A stretch of 64,000 nucleotides of DNA from Burkholderiales bacterium (GTDB lineage Bacteria; Pseudomonadota; Gammaproteobacteria; Burkholderiales; SG8-41). The position numbers were made by a program, and so were the translations under genes. The notes under the pieces are model-generated. The model had not been told where the DNA came from. It did no database searches and saw nothing but the letters and a program-made list of their open reading frames with translations. The stretch covers positions 124,001 to 188,000 of the forward strand of contig JADZGE010000002.1 of assembly GCA_020854035.1 (NCBI GenBank). The letters are read 5' to 3'. This document shows, piece by piece, positions 26,953 through 36,274 of the stretch (the first letter of the stretch is position 1; each line of letters opens with the position of its first letter).

Positions 26953-27689
26953 TCGTCATCGCCCACCGCGGCCACTCCGCGGCGTTCCCCGAGAACACGG
27001 CGCTCGCCTTCGAAGAGGCCATCGCGGCCGGCGCCGATGCGATCGAGACCGACGTGCGGCTCGCCCGCGAGGGCACGCCGGTGTGCTGGCACGACGCCGA
27101 TCTCGCGCGCGTCACGGGCGACCCACACGAGATCGCCAGGCTCGATCCCGCCACCCTGAAGGCGATCGGGCTGCCGCGGGGGCAGTCGCTGCTCACCCTG
27201 GAAGAGGTGCTCCGCATCGCGCGGGGCCGCGCGCGCGTGCTGCTCGACGTCAAGATCGGCACCGGAGCCGCGCTCGAAGCGATCGCCGGCGCGCTGGCGG
27301 CGACCGGCATGCAGGCCGCGGCGATATACGGCGCGCGCACGCTCGAACACCTGCGTGAGGCCGCCCGCCGGCTGCGGGAAACCGCGCTTCTCGCCATGCC
27401 CTCGCATGCCGATGACGCGGAGCGATTTCTGCGCGAGGACGCGCTCGCCATCCGCTACTGGGAAGACGACGTGACGCAGGCGCGGGTCGCGCGCGCGGCC
27501 GCGCTCGGGCGCGAAGTCTGGGTGACCGCGGGGCGCCGCCGCGAGGGCGAGCCGCCGGGTCACGCCACGGCCGAGCGCATCGCGCGCCTCGCCGGCATGG
27601 GCGTTGCCGCCGTGCTCGTCAACGATCCGGCCGCCGCCCGGGCCGCCGCCGTCGGGGCCGCCGCGCCGCGCGCGGCGCGACGCCCATGA
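26949..27689 (+). CDS. Glycerophosphodiester phosphodiesterase (inside the ABC operon)
   Basis: A 246-residue GDPD-family TIM barrel. The catalytic motif begins IAHRGHSAAFPENTALAFEE and continues with metal ligands in ADAIETDVRLAREGTPVCWH and the ARVLLDVKI strand. No signal peptide, so it is cytoplasmic. It hydrolyses glycerophosphodiesters to glycerol-3-phosphate and an alcohol. It is encoded between the ATPases and permeases, with four-base overlaps on both sides, so it is almost certainly made with the transporter. This suggests that the imported substrate or a product is a phosphodiester, but no binding-protein motif confirms that. Confidence 0.9.
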   Translation: MIVIAHRGHSAAFPENTALAFEEAIAAGADAIETDVRLAREGTPVCWHDADLARVTGDPHEIARLDPATLKAIGLPRGQSLLTLEEVLRIARGRARVLLDVKIGTGAALEAIAGALAATGMQAAAIYGARTLEHLREAARRLRETALLAMPSHADDAERFLREDALAIRYWEDDVTQARVARAAALGREVWVTAGRRREGEPPGHATAERIARLAGMGVAAVLVNDPAAARAAAVGAAAPRAARRP

Positions 27690-28627
27690 ACGCCCGCTAC
27701 GCGCTGGTACGCGTCGGCCGCGCGCTCCTCACGCTGTGGCTGGTGATCACGTTCGCGTTCCTCGTGCTGCGCCTCTCGGGCGATCCCATCGAGATCCTCT
27801 TGGGCGACCAGGCCGAAGCGGCGGTCGTGCAGCACTACCGCGAGCTCTACGGCCTCGACCGCCCGCTCCACGAGCAGTACCTGCGCTACTTCGCGGGAAT
27901 CGCGCGCGCCGATTTCGGCATATCGATCTCCGACGGCAGGCCGGTCGTCGAAATCGTCGCCGGCTCGCTCGCGCCCTCGCTGGAGCTCGCGCTCACCGCC
28001 TTCGGCGTGGCGGTGGCGATCGGCATTCCGCTCGGCGTCATCGCGGCGCTCAACCGCAACCGGGCGGTGGACCGCTTCGTGATGAGCTTCGCGGTGCTCG
28101 GCTTCAGCATACCCAACTTCTTCCTCGGCATACTGCTGATACTGGCGTTCTCGCTGTGGCTGCGGGTGCTGCCCAGTTCCGGCGCGGGCACCGTGTGGCA
28201 CCTCGTGATGCCCGCGATAACGCTCGGCACGGCGGTCGCCGGCTCGCTCGCGCGCTTCACCCGCTCCTCGATGCTCGAGGTGCTGAACCGTCCCTACATG
28301 CGCGCGGCGGCGGCGAAGGGCGTGCCGCGCGCGCGCCGCATCCTGCTGCACGCCCTGCCGAACGCGGCGATCCCGCTGCTCACCGTGCTCGGACTGCGCC
28401 TGGGCGATCTGGTCGCCGGCTCGATCATCACGGAGACGGTGTTTGCGTGGCCCGGCGTCGGCCGCCTGCTCGTGTCGGCGGTCACCGCCCGCGATCTCGC
28501 CGTCGTGCAGGCGGTACTCATCTGGGCCGCGCTCGCCATGGTGGCGGCGAACCTCGCGGTGGACCTCGCGTACGGCTGGATCGATCCGCGCGTGCGCGCC
28601 CGCGCCGCGGGAGGGAACGCGCCGTGA
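27686..28627 (+). CDS. ABC transporter permease DppB/OppB-like
   Basis: A 313-residue permease with six membrane segments. The N-terminus (VGRALLTLWLVITFAFLVLR, then LSGDPIEILLGD) is typical of the DppB type, and the EAA loop has YMRAAAAKGVPRARRILLHA. It overlaps the phosphodiesterase stop by four bases (ATGA). It forms the inner-membrane channel with the DppC-like partner. Confidence 0.94.
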   Translation: MNARYALVRVGRALLTLWLVITFAFLVLRLSGDPIEILLGDQAEAAVVQHYRELYGLDRPLHEQYLRYFAGIARADFGISISDGRPVVEIVAGSLAPSLELALTAFGVAVAIGIPLGVIAALNRNRAVDRFVMSFAVLGFSIPNFFLGILLILAFSLWLRVLPSSGAGTVWHLVMPAITLGTAVAGSLARFTRSSMLEVLNRPYMRAAAAKGVPRARRILLHALPNAAIPLLTVLGLRLGDLVAGSIITETVFAWPGVGRLLVSAVTARDLAVVQAVLIWAALAMVAANLAVDLAYGWIDPRVRARAAGGNAP

Positions 28628-29511
28628 GCGGCGCCGCCGTCTCCGCGACCGCCGCCGGCCCCGGACGATACGCGCGCTTCGCGCGCCGCTATCCCCCGCT
28701 GGTGATCGCGGCGGCGGCGTTCGTCGCGTTCGCGCTCTTCGTCGCCCTCTTCGCCGACTGGCTCGCTCCCTACCCCTACACCGCGCAGGATCTCGCCAAC
28801 CGGCTGAAGCCCCCCGCGCCGCTCGGCGGGCTGCCGCAGTACTGGCTCGGCACCGACCAGCTCGGGCGCGACATCCTGAGCCGGCTGGTGCACGCCACGC
28901 GCCTCAGCATGCTGGTCGCGATCATCGGCACGACGACGGGGGCAATCCTCGGCACGCTGGTGGGATTCATCGCCGCGCACTACCGCGGCTGGGTCGAGGA
29001 AGCGCTCATGATGCTGGTCGACGCGCAGGCTTCGATGCCGTTCATGCTGATCGCGCTCGCCGTGCTCGCGTTCTTCGGCAACCACTTGACGCTCTTCATC
29101 CTGGTGATGGGCGTGCACGGCTGGGAAGCCTACGCGCGGCTCGCGCGCGGCATGGTCATCGCCGCCAACACGCAGGGCTACGCTGTGGCGGTGCGCGCGC
29201 TCGGGGCGCGCCCGCGCACGGTCTACGCGCGCCACGTCCTGCCGAACATCCTCTCCGCGCTGATCGTGCAGTTCACGCTGTTCTTCCCGGCCACGATCCT
29301 GCTCGAGAGCTCGCTCTCGTTTCTCGGCCTCGGCATCCAGCCGCCGCTGACGAGCCTCGGCCAGATGCTCGGCTCCGGCCGGGCGCACCTCCTGTCGGCG
29401 TGGTGGATCGCGGTCGCGCCCGGCACGATGATCTTCCTCACGACGCTCTCGATCAGCATCGCGGGCGACTGGCTGCGCGACCGGCTGGATCCGGCGCTGC
29501 GCAACCGATAG
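28624..29511 (+). CDS. ABC transporter permease DppC/OppC-like
   Basis: A 295-residue permease with a long N-terminal segment, the conserved HWLGTDQLGRD-type motif (here YWLGTDQLGRDILSRLVHA) and an EAA loop YAVAVRALGARPRTVYARH. The start is a GTG overlapping the DppB stop. It ends the operon; the next gene is on the other strand after about 100 bases of GC-rich sequence. Confidence 0.94.
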   Translation: MSGAAVSATAAGPGRYARFARRYPPLVIAAAAFVAFALFVALFADWLAPYPYTAQDLANRLKPPAPLGGLPQYWLGTDQLGRDILSRLVHATRLSMLVAIIGTTTGAILGTLVGFIAAHYRGWVEEALMMLVDAQASMPFMLIALAVLAFFGNHLTLFILVMGVHGWEAYARLARGMVIAANTQGYAVAVRALGARPRTVYARHVLPNILSALIVQFTLFFPATILLESSLSFLGLGIQPPLTSLGQMLGSGRAHLLSAWWIAVAPGTMIFLTTLSISIAGDWLRDRLDPALRNR

Positions 29512-29612
29512 GAAGTCACCGGGCTGCGCTGCGGCGAATTCCTATCCTCGAGGCACGCTCGGGCGGCGCCGGCGCCTGCGCCGCTTCCCCGGCCGGCTGC
29601 CCTCCCGGTCGC

Positions 29613-30350
29613 CTACGCGCGGCCCGGGGGGTTGCGCGCGAGAAAGGCGAGCAGCCGGTCGGGAAAGTTGACGGTCATCCCGTCGGCTCCCGCTCGCACC
29701 ACCTGCTCCATCAACGCTTCGCTGGCGACGCCCCACGCGCGCACGAGGAAGCCGGCCGCGCGCAGGCTGCGCACCAGCTCGGGGGTGACGATGTCGGCCT
29801 TCGGACAGAGTTGCGCCAGCCCGAGCGCGCGCGCCGCCGCGATTTCCGCCCCGGCGATCGTGCGCAGCAGCCACCCCGCCGGGATGTCCGGGGCGCACAA
29901 GCGCGCCTCGGCGAGCCGCTCCTTCTGGAACGACGTCAAGGTCACGGCGCCCGCGGCGGCGTAAGAACGGATGCACTCGACGGTCTTTCCGGCGAGCGTG
30001 GGCGTCTTCCCCTTCAGCTCGACGTGCAGGCGCGCGCGGCCGGCGTAACGCGCGAGCACCTCGGGGAGCGCCGGGATCCTCTGCCCGGCGAACCGGGGAT
30101 GGAACCAGCTTCCCGCGTCGAGCTTCCGCAAGGCCGCGAGCGTCTGCTTCGCTACCGGTCCGGCGCCGTCGGTCGTGCGATCGAGCGCATCGTCGTGTAT
30201 CACCACGAGCGCGCCGTCGGCGCTCTCCTGCACGTCGAACTCGAGCTCGCGCGCTCCCACCTCCAGGGCGAGATCGAACGCGGCGAACGTGTTCTCCGGC
30301 GCGTACGAGGAGGCGCCCCGGTGCGCGATCGCCATGAACGCGGTGGCCAT
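29613..30350 (-). CDS. ugpQ: Glycerophosphodiester phosphodiesterase (UgpQ-like)
   Basis: A 245-residue cytoplasmic GDPD, a better match to UgpQ than the operon copy at 26949. Motifs: MAIAHRGASSYAPENTFAAF, LEFDVQESADGALVVIHDD, TDGAGPVAKQTLAALRKLDA and LHVELKG. It hydrolyses glycerophosphodiesters. It is the last gene of a long minus-strand run, 62 bases after the leuD-like gene, and is convergent with the Dpp operon, so two different GDPDs face each other across the permease gene. Confidence 0.92.
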   Translation of the reverse strand: MATAFMAIAHRGASSYAPENTFAAFDLALEVGARELEFDVQESADGALVVIHDDALDRTTDGAGPVAKQTLAALRKLDAGSWFHPRFAGQRIPALPEVLARYAGRARLHVELKGKTPTLAGKTVECIRSYAAAGAVTLTSFQKERLAEARLCAPDIPAGWLLRTIAGAEIAAARALGLAQLCPKADIVTPELVRSLRAAGFLVRAWGVASEALMEQVVRAGADGMTVNFPDRLLAFLARNPPGRA

Positions 30351-30412
30351 GCGCGGGCGCTACTGCGGCCCGATCCCCGCGGCCGCCACGACCATCGCCC
30401 GCCGGAAAGCGT

Positions 30413-30916
30413 TCACGATCCGCGCTCCCGCTCGAGCCGCGCCTTGAGATACGGCTTCTCCCCTCCCGCGAGGATCATGGCGCGATACATTTCCGGCAGC
30501 TCCCGCCCCCGCAGCGTTGCGCCCGTGCGCGGATTCCTCACCTCGTACGTATCCGTGTCGATCTCCATCCTGTCGCCCGTCTCGACGAGGCCGAGGATGC
30601 CGGGACAGGCGATCGGCCACAACGCGGCGCCGGCGCAGTTCGAGAAGAAGAGCGGCCCGAATGACTCCGCGACGACGGCCGGGATGCCGAGCGCGACGAT
30701 CGAATAATGCGCCGGGGTCGACGACCCGCAACCGAAGTAGGCGCCGGCGACGATGAAATCGCCCGGCTTCACCTTCGAGGCGAACGCGGGATCGAGCGCT
30801 GCCATGCAATACCTGCCCTGCTCCCGCGGCGGCAGGTGGTTGTACATCTGCTTGCGGATCAAGCCGGTATTGATGTCGTCCCGCGCGAACTTCCAGACCC
30901 TGCCGCCGAGCTTCAC
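30413..30916 (-). CDS. LeuD-like aconitase-family hydro-lyase, small (swivel) subunit
   Basis: A 167-residue swivel subunit: VWKFARDDINTGLIRKQMYN at the start, the family motif YFGCGSSTPAHYSIVALGIP, and FSNCAGAALWPI. It is GTG-initiated, overlapping the TGA of the large-subunit gene by four bases (GTGA). The set resembles archaeal-type LeuD/homoaconitase/2,3-dimethylmalate dehydratase small subunits more than enterobacterial LeuD. With the large subunit it would dehydrate and hydrate a hydroxy-di- or tricarboxylate. Leucine synthesis is unlikely to be its role because no other leu gene is near. Confidence 0.85.
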   Translation of the reverse strand: MKLGGRVWKFARDDINTGLIRKQMYNHLPPREQGRYCMAALDPAFASKVKPGDFIVAGAYFGCGSSTPAHYSIVALGIPAVVAESFGPLFFSNCAGAALWPIACPGILGLVETGDRMEIDTDTYEVRNPRTGATLRGRELPEMYRAMILAGGEKPYLKARLERERGS

Positions 30917-32201
30917 CGGCGGCTCCCCCCTCGGAAATAGGCGAGCGGGCTCGCGATCCGCCCTTCGATCGCCGAGGCCGCCACGGTCGCCGGCGAGGCG
31001 AGATAGATTTCGGCGCCCGGCCCCATGCGCCCTCGAAGTTGCGCGTGATCGAGGTGATGGCGACTTCGCCCGCGGCGAGTATGCCGCCGTGTAGCCCCGG
31101 ACACGCCCCGCAGTTCGCGCTCGTGACGATCGCGTTCGCCTCGTGCATCGTCTGGATGTAGCCGAGCGCGCTCGCGGCCTTCAGGACCTCGCGCGAGCCC
31201 GGCGTGACGACGAGCCGCACGTCCGGGTGCACCTTGCGCCCGCTCAGCACGCGCGCCGCCGCCGCCATGTCCTCGAGGCGCCCGCTCGCGCAGGACCCGA
31301 TGTAGGCCTGGTCGACGCGGCGCCCCGCCACCTCGGCGACCGGCCGCACGTCGTCCGGGGCGTGCGGCACCGCGATCTGGGGCGCGATCCCGGAAACGTC
31401 GATCTCGTGGACGCCGTCGTACTCGAAGCCGGGGTCCGTCTCGTACACGGTGTAAGGTCCGCCGCCCCGCTGATCGACCCACTCGAGCGTCACGCGGTCG
31501 GGCTGGATGTAGGAGGTCACCGCCCCCATCTCGGTGCCCATGTTCGCGAAGGTGAAGCGCATGTCCATGGAGAGCCCCTCGATGAACGAACCCGCGAATT
31601 CCACGGCGTTGCCGTACGCGCCGCGCTGCCCGAGCTTCCCGTTCACGTAGAGCGAGGCGTCCCGCCCCAGCACGCCGGGCGCAAGCCCGCCGCTCACCCG
31701 CACCAGGGTCACCTCCGGCACCTGCATGACGTGGCGGCCGATGGCGTAGAGCGTCAACCGGCCGCCCCCCAGCGAGGCCGCGTACATCCCGATCGCGCCC
31801 ATCGTCGGCGCGTGCGAGTCGATGGCGATCGCCAGCATGCCCGGGCGCACGATCCCCTGCTCGCAGAGCACCAGGTGCGAGACGCCGGCGCCGCCGTCGA
31901 AGGTGCGTATGCCGTGCCTGCGGAAGAAATCGCGCCACAGCTTCTGCGCCGCGGCGATCGCCACGGTCCGGGCGGGGAATGCATGGTCCGCGATCGCGAA
32001 GATGCGCTCCCGGAGCGGCACCTCGCCGATGCCGAGTTCCTCGAGGTCCGCTTCCATGCGTTTCGCCTCGGCACCGTTCACCGCGACGATGACGCCGAAG
32101 ATGTCGGGCTCGATCTCGAGGTGCTCGCCCGGCACGACCGTCCCGGGCCGCGGGCGGGCGCGATTCGCCATGATCTTGTGCAGTGCATGCATGCCGGCCA
32201 T
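30913..32201 (-). pseudogene. LeuC-like aconitase-family hydro-lyase, large subunit, with a frameshift near its end
   Basis: About 430 codons of an aconitase-family large subunit, from ATG at 32201 (MAGMHALHKIMANRARPRPG). The cluster cysteines are visible in YIGSCASGRLEDM and SANCGACPGLHGG. One base is missing near 31030: the frame reads RNFEGAWGRAP instead of RNFEGRMGPGAEIYLASPAT, which appears intact in the next frame and runs to a TGA at 30913. If real, the last 40 residues are scrambled and read-through passes into leuD. If it is a sequencing error, the gene is intact. All catalytic motifs precede the shift. Confidence 0.85.
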
Positions 32202-32344
32202 GGGAGCACCTTCGGTCCGGGTCGCGGGCGCGGCAACGCGCCGGCCGCCCGCCACGATGCGGGAGCGGCGCCGGGCTCGTGCCGCCGCCGGTGATGTTAC
32301 GGGATGCCGCCCGGCGGGCAAGAGACGCGGGCGGGCGGCGCCGC

Positions 32345-34861
32345 TCAGCGCCGCAGGCGGAAATAGATCTCGGGGAGCTTCTTCGGCAGCGAGTTGATGT
32401 GATCGAGCACGAGGTAGTGGCCGCGCCCGAAGATCTGCGGCAGATACTGGTTCGCCATCGTGTCGACCGTGATGCAGAACGGGTGCACGCCCTTCGCCAC
32501 CGCCTCCTTGACCGCCATGCGCGTGTCCTCGTGCAGGTAGCGCCGGTCCCCGCCGTCGTCGTAGTCCTCCGGCCGGCCGTCGGAGAGGATGAGCAGCAGC
32601 CGCCGCCGGCTCTCCACGCGATCGAAGCACGCCGTCGCGTGCCGGATCGCCGCCCCCATGCGCGTCGCGAGCCGTCCCGACAGGCCGCCGATCTGGCTGC
32701 GGATGTCCTGCGTGAGCGGCTCGTCGAAACCCTTGATCGCGAAGTAGCTCACGTTGTCGCGGTACTTCGAGCAGAAGCCCGCGATCGAGTACGCGTCGCC
32801 GACCTCCTCCATGCTCTCGGCGAAGAGCAGCACGCCGGCGCGCACGCGGTCGACGAGCCGCCCGCCGCCTTCGGGCAGGTGCTGCATGATCGAGGTCGAC
32901 ATGTCCGCAAGCAGCGTCACCGCGATCTCGCGCTGGCGCATCTCGCGGCGGCGGTAGATGGCGGGATCGGGGGAGCGCCCCGCCTTCCTTTCCACGATGA
33001 AGCTCACCACGGCGTTCAAATCCATGTCCTCGCCGTCGAGCTGCCGCAGCAGGGGCGCGAGCCGCGTGGGCTTCTGTGCCTGTATCGCCTTCTTCAGCCG
33101 CTTCAGCGCCGTCGAATACTGGTTCATCAGCCGGTTGGTCTCGGTAATGTTCGACTCGGCGAGCTTCTTCTCCTGCACCCAGCTCCAGTTGCGCTTGTAG
33201 CGCGACTCGCGGTAGTCCCATTCCGGATAGGGCACGCCCTTCTCGCCGGCGCGCTCGTCGCGCCGGCGCTCGCCCTGCCGGCTCGCGACCTGCGAGGTCG
33301 CGCCGCTCGTCTCGCCCTGTCCGGTGACCTCCTGCTTCTGCCCGGCGTCCTGCTGCTCGCCGTTCTCCGCGGTATCGGCCGACTCGCTCTCCTCCTCCCC
33401 GCTCTCGCGCCGCTGCTCCTCGCCCTCGGCGCCCGATTGCGACTGTTGCTGCTGCTGGTTCTGCGATTCCTGCGGATGGACGAGGCGCGAGGAATTGGGC
33501 CCGCGACCGGGCAGGTAGCCGGCGTGGAACGCCTCGAGGTCAAGCACGGGCGGGAGCTCGTCCTCGTCGTAGATCTCGCGGGCGATGCGCCAGGCGTCGG
33601 CGACGGTGGCGCCGGGGCGCAAGAGCGGCGCGAAACGCCCGCCGCGGCTGCCGGCGGGGTCCGCGATCGCCGCGTTCACGCTGGCGAGCGCGAGCAGGTA
33701 ATAGGGCGCGGACTCCGGGTGGCGCACGCCCTGGAGCGCGGTGTCCGCGATCCGCCGCAGGTGGTTGGGCACCAGTTGCCGCACGCGCGCGTCCACGCGC
33801 AGGTCCTCGCACAGGTCGAAAATGAGCTGGAACCGCAGCGCGTCGTCGCCGAAGCCCGAGTAAAGCGGCGCCCACGACACCGGGCCCGATTCCGGGAGCG
33901 CCACGCCCGCCTGCGCGAAGAGCCCCTTCAGCGCCTCGCGGTCGAAGCTGCCGAAACGCATGTGCCCGGCGGCGTGCAGCACCGCGATCACCGCCTCGTC
34001 CCGGTTCTTCATGACGGCGGGGAAGAACATGTTGCGCCCGTCGGTCTCCACGAACGGGCGCCCCTTCTCCGGCGACCAGCTGCTCTCCTTCAGCTCGATG
34101 CCGCCCTCGCCATACCACACGTCGAGCAGCATCGCGAGCAGGTGGTTCCGGTCGGCCATGCGGAAGCCCGGCAGGTGCTCGAGCAGCAGCGCGAGACTCT
34201 CCTCGGATTCGAGCCTGAAGTACGCCTCGCCGCGCGCGCGGCCGGACTGCATGATGTCGGCGCCGCGCACGGCCCACGGCAGTATCGCCTGCGGCCCGAC
34301 GAGGTTGCGCACGCGGATCGCGCCGGCGAGATAGGTGGCGAGCTGGAGCTTGCGCGTCTCGTAGAGCTCCTCGGCGGGCCCGGTCAACTGCTCGATACCG
34401 GTCACACCGTGCCGCCCGGAGAGCTCGACCACGGGCGTCGCGAAGTAGGCGCCGCCGCTCTCGACCTGCCGGCCGCACCAGGTGAAACCGATCTCCGCCC
34501 AGCGCCGCTCGCCGGCGTGGCCGAGCGAGCCGTAGGCGCGCGGCAGGTTCGCCATGAACCCCTCGAGCGCCCGCCACGCGTTGCGGTAGCGCAGGAACGC
34601 GAGCGCCTGCTCGGTCCACGGCAGCACCGCCTCCGAAACGCGTTCGGCCTCGCGGCTCCCCCGCGCGAAGGCGAGCCCGCCCTCGCGGTCGTAATCGAGC
34701 AGCCGGCGGCAGGCGGCGAGCCAGGCGAGCGTCACTTCGTCGCCGTGGGGGCGGATCGCGGGCAGGGACCGCTCGACTTCGCCCAAGCCGGGCGGGCCTG
34801 CTTCGCGTATGCGCGCGAACTCGGCGTCGATCTCGTCCTTGCGAGTCGAGATGTCGCTCAT
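32345..34861 (-). CDS. Von Willebrand factor A protein (CbbO/NorD-like)
   Basis: An 838-residue protein of the CbbO/NorD type. A large helical N-terminal region (1-450) contains FGDDALRFQLIFDLCEDLRV; residues about 455-560 are a hydrophilic Gln/Glu/Ser-rich linker; the C-terminal VWA domain (about 640-838) has an intact MIDAS motif in LLADMSTSIM and the end LILSDGRPEDYDDGG. Such proteins partner a MoxR AAA+ ATPase, here the adjacent upstream gene, and act as adaptors remodelling a metalloenzyme (Rubisco for CbbQO, NO reductase for NorQD). Neither target is encoded here. The start MSDISTRKDE was chosen over upstream frame antisense to nothing recognisable. Confidence 0.9.
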   Translation of the reverse strand: MSDISTRKDEIDAEFARIREAGPPGLGEVERSLPAIRPHGDEVTLAWLAACRRLLDYDREGGLAFARGSREAERVSEAVLPWTEQALAFLRYRNAWRALEGFMANLPRAYGSLGHAGERRWAEIGFTWCGRQVESGGAYFATPVVELSGRHGVTGIEQLTGPAEELYETRKLQLATYLAGAIRVRNLVGPQAILPWAVRGADIMQSGRARGEAYFRLESEESLALLLEHLPGFRMADRNHLLAMLLDVWYGEGGIELKESSWSPEKGRPFVETDGRNMFFPAVMKNRDEAVIAVLHAAGHMRFGSFDREALKGLFAQAGVALPESGPVSWAPLYSGFGDDALRFQLIFDLCEDLRVDARVRQLVPNHLRRIADTALQGVRHPESAPYYLLALASVNAAIADPAGSRGGRFAPLLRPGATVADAWRIAREIYDEDELPPVLDLEAFHAGYLPGRGPNSSRLVHPQESQNQQQQQSQSGAEGEEQRRESGEEESESADTAENGEQQDAGQKQEVTGQGETSGATSQVASRQGERRRDERAGEKGVPYPEWDYRESRYKRNWSWVQEKKLAESNITETNRLMNQYSTALKRLKKAIQAQKPTRLAPLLRQLDGEDMDLNAVVSFIVERKAGRSPDPAIYRRREMRQREIAVTLLADMSTSIMQHLPEGGGRLVDRVRAGVLLFAESMEEVGDAYSIAGFCSKYRDNVSYFAIKGFDEPLTQDIRSQIGGLSGRLATRMGAAIRHATACFDRVESRRRLLLILSDGRPEDYDDGGDRRYLHEDTRMAVKEAVAKGVHPFCITVDTMANQYLPQIFGRGHYLVLDHINSLPKKLPEIYFRLRR

Positions 34862-34881
34862 GTCGGAAACCGGGAACGAAA

Positions 34882-34968
34882 GTGAGCCGCGGAAACACGC
34901 GCAACCGCACGGAAAGCCGGAGCATTCACCCACCCCTCCGCGCGCTTGCGCGAGGTTCCGTGGCTCAC
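34882..34968. repeat. Long imperfect inverted repeat between the MoxR and VWA genes
   Basis: Arms 34882-34904 and 34946-34968 are 23 bases each and match at 20 positions when one is reverse-complemented (both read GTGAGCC.CGGAA....CGCGCAA), with 41 bases between. The pair fills most of the 119-base gap between the two genes. It could form a long RNA hairpin that sets their relative expression, or be a small palindromic element. Confidence 0.65.
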
Positions 34969-34980
34969 CTTCATCCGGAC

Positions 34981-35829
34981 TCAACTGAAGTGGGCCTGCA
35001 CGACCTCCATCAGCGCCTCGGCGAGCTCCGGGTCGTCGGTGACGGGATTCACCATCGCGACCTGGCAGGCGGCGACCGGGTCGAGCCCGGCGCTGATCAT
35101 GCTCGCCGCGTAGACGAGGGCGCGCGTCGAGGTCGCCTCCTCCAGCCCGTGATCCTTCAGCAGGCGCGCCTTGCGCCCGGCGGCGACGAGTTGCTGCACG
35201 ATATCGGGCGCGACGCCCGGCGCCTCGGTTGCGACGATCCTGCGCTCGATCTCCTCGCCCGGGAAGTCGAACTGCAGCGCGACGAAACGCTGCTTGGTCG
35301 AGGGCTTGAGGTCCTTCAGCACCGTCTGGTAGCCGGGGTTGTAGGAGATGACCAGCATGAAATCCTCGTGCGCGTCGATCTCCTGGCCCTTCTTCTCGAT
35401 GGTGAGCCGCCGGCGGTGATCGGTGAGCGAGTGGATGATGACCGTCGAGTCGGTGCGCGCCTCCACGATCTCGTCGAGATAGCAGATGGCGCCCGTCTTG
35501 ACGGCGCGCGTCAACGGCCCGTCCTGCCACACCGTCTCCGCGCCCTCCAGCAGGAACCGCCCGACGAGGTCGGAGCTCGTCAGGTCCTCGTGACAGGAGA
35601 CGGTCACGAGCGGGCGGCGCAACTGGAACGCCATGTACTCGAGGAACCGCGTCTTGCCGCAGCCCGTGGGCCCCTTCAGCATGACCGGCAGCCGCTTCTT
35701 GAAGGCCGCCTCGAACACCGCCACCTCGTTGCCCTGCGGCTCGTAGTAGGGCGCCACGTCGCCCGCCTGGGGCAACTGCACGATGTCACGCTCGACGCCG
35801 CGCAGGCGATTCACCGCTGCTGTCTTCAT
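34981..35829 (-). CDS. MoxR-family AAA+ ATPase (CbbQ/NorQ-like)
   Basis: A 282-residue AAA+ ATPase with Walker A GPTGCGKT at residues 53-60, Walker B CYLDEI, and the C-terminal CbbQ/NorQ domain ([20 protein letters not shown]). A MoxR-type sensor region with [20 protein letters not shown] is characteristic of the CbbQ/NorQ subgroup. It should power remodelling of a target enzyme with its VWA partner encoded downstream. GAGGA precedes the ATG. It is separated from the upstream ferredoxin gene by 163 bases in which TACAAT (about 35927-35933, minus strand) could be a -10 box, so it may have its own promoter. Confidence 0.92.
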   Translation of the reverse strand: MKTAAVNRLRGVERDIVQLPQAGDVAPYYEPQGNEVAVFEAAFKKRLPVMLKGPTGCGKTRFLEYMAFQLRRPLVTVSCHEDLTSSDLVGRFLLEGAETVWQDGPLTRAVKTGAICYLDEIVEARTDSTVIIHSLTDHRRRLTIEKKGQEIDAHEDFMLVISYNPGYQTVLKDLKPSTKQRFVALQFDFPGEEIERRIVATEAPGVAPDIVQQLVAAGRKARLLKDHGLEEATSTRALVYAASMISAGLDPVAACQVAMVNPVTDDPELAEALMEVVQAHFS

Positions 35830-35992
35830 TCAGTCCTCGATGTGGCCGTGGATTGCGCCCGGCGCCCCCGGCCGGCAGCCCGGCGCGCGGGAAAATCCTT
35901 GAACTTCGCGGGTTTGTCCCTATTGTAGGGCAGAGCCCCGGGGGAGGGAAACCGGGCGCACGCGCGCCCTCCGGGCCGGCCGCCGCCGTGCC

Positions 35993-36274
35993 CTACTCCA
36001 CGACCTTGCCGAGCAGGCTCGCTACGTCGGTGCGGCAGTTCACCATGCGATCCGGAAACACCACGGTGATGGCGTCCACGGGGCAGATCGCCTGGCACAG
36101 GCCGCAATACCAGCACTCGTCGGGGTAGGCCACGACCGGCAGCTTGTCCTTGTTGCCTTCCTCGTGGTGGATCAGGTCGCCCGGGCAAATCCAGTCGCAG
36201 AGATCGCACCGCACGCACTTCTCCGGATCGATCGCGATCGGCTCGTGCGGCACGATCGCCGGATGCGCCGTCAT
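35993..36274 (-). CDS. AprB-like ferredoxin with two 4Fe-4S motifs
   Basis: A 93-residue ferredoxin with two complete cysteine motifs, CVRCDLCDWICPGD and CWYCGLCQAICPVD, as in the beta subunit of adenylylsulfate reductase, though shorter than AprB. It would pass electrons to or from the flavoprotein encoded directly upstream, whose stop overlaps its ATG (ATGA). Soluble; no membrane segment. Confidence 0.9.
   Translation of the reverse strand: MTAHPAIVPHEPIAIDPEKCVRCDLCDWICPGDLIHHEEGNKDKLPVVAYPDECWYCGLCQAICPVDAITVVFPDRMVNCRTDVASLLGKVVE

Noticed and set aside
32345..35829. Rubisco activase (CbbQO) assignment for the MoxR-VWA pair
   Set aside because: No cbbL/cbbS or other Calvin cycle genes in the window; the family relation is kept but the Rubisco role is not claimed.
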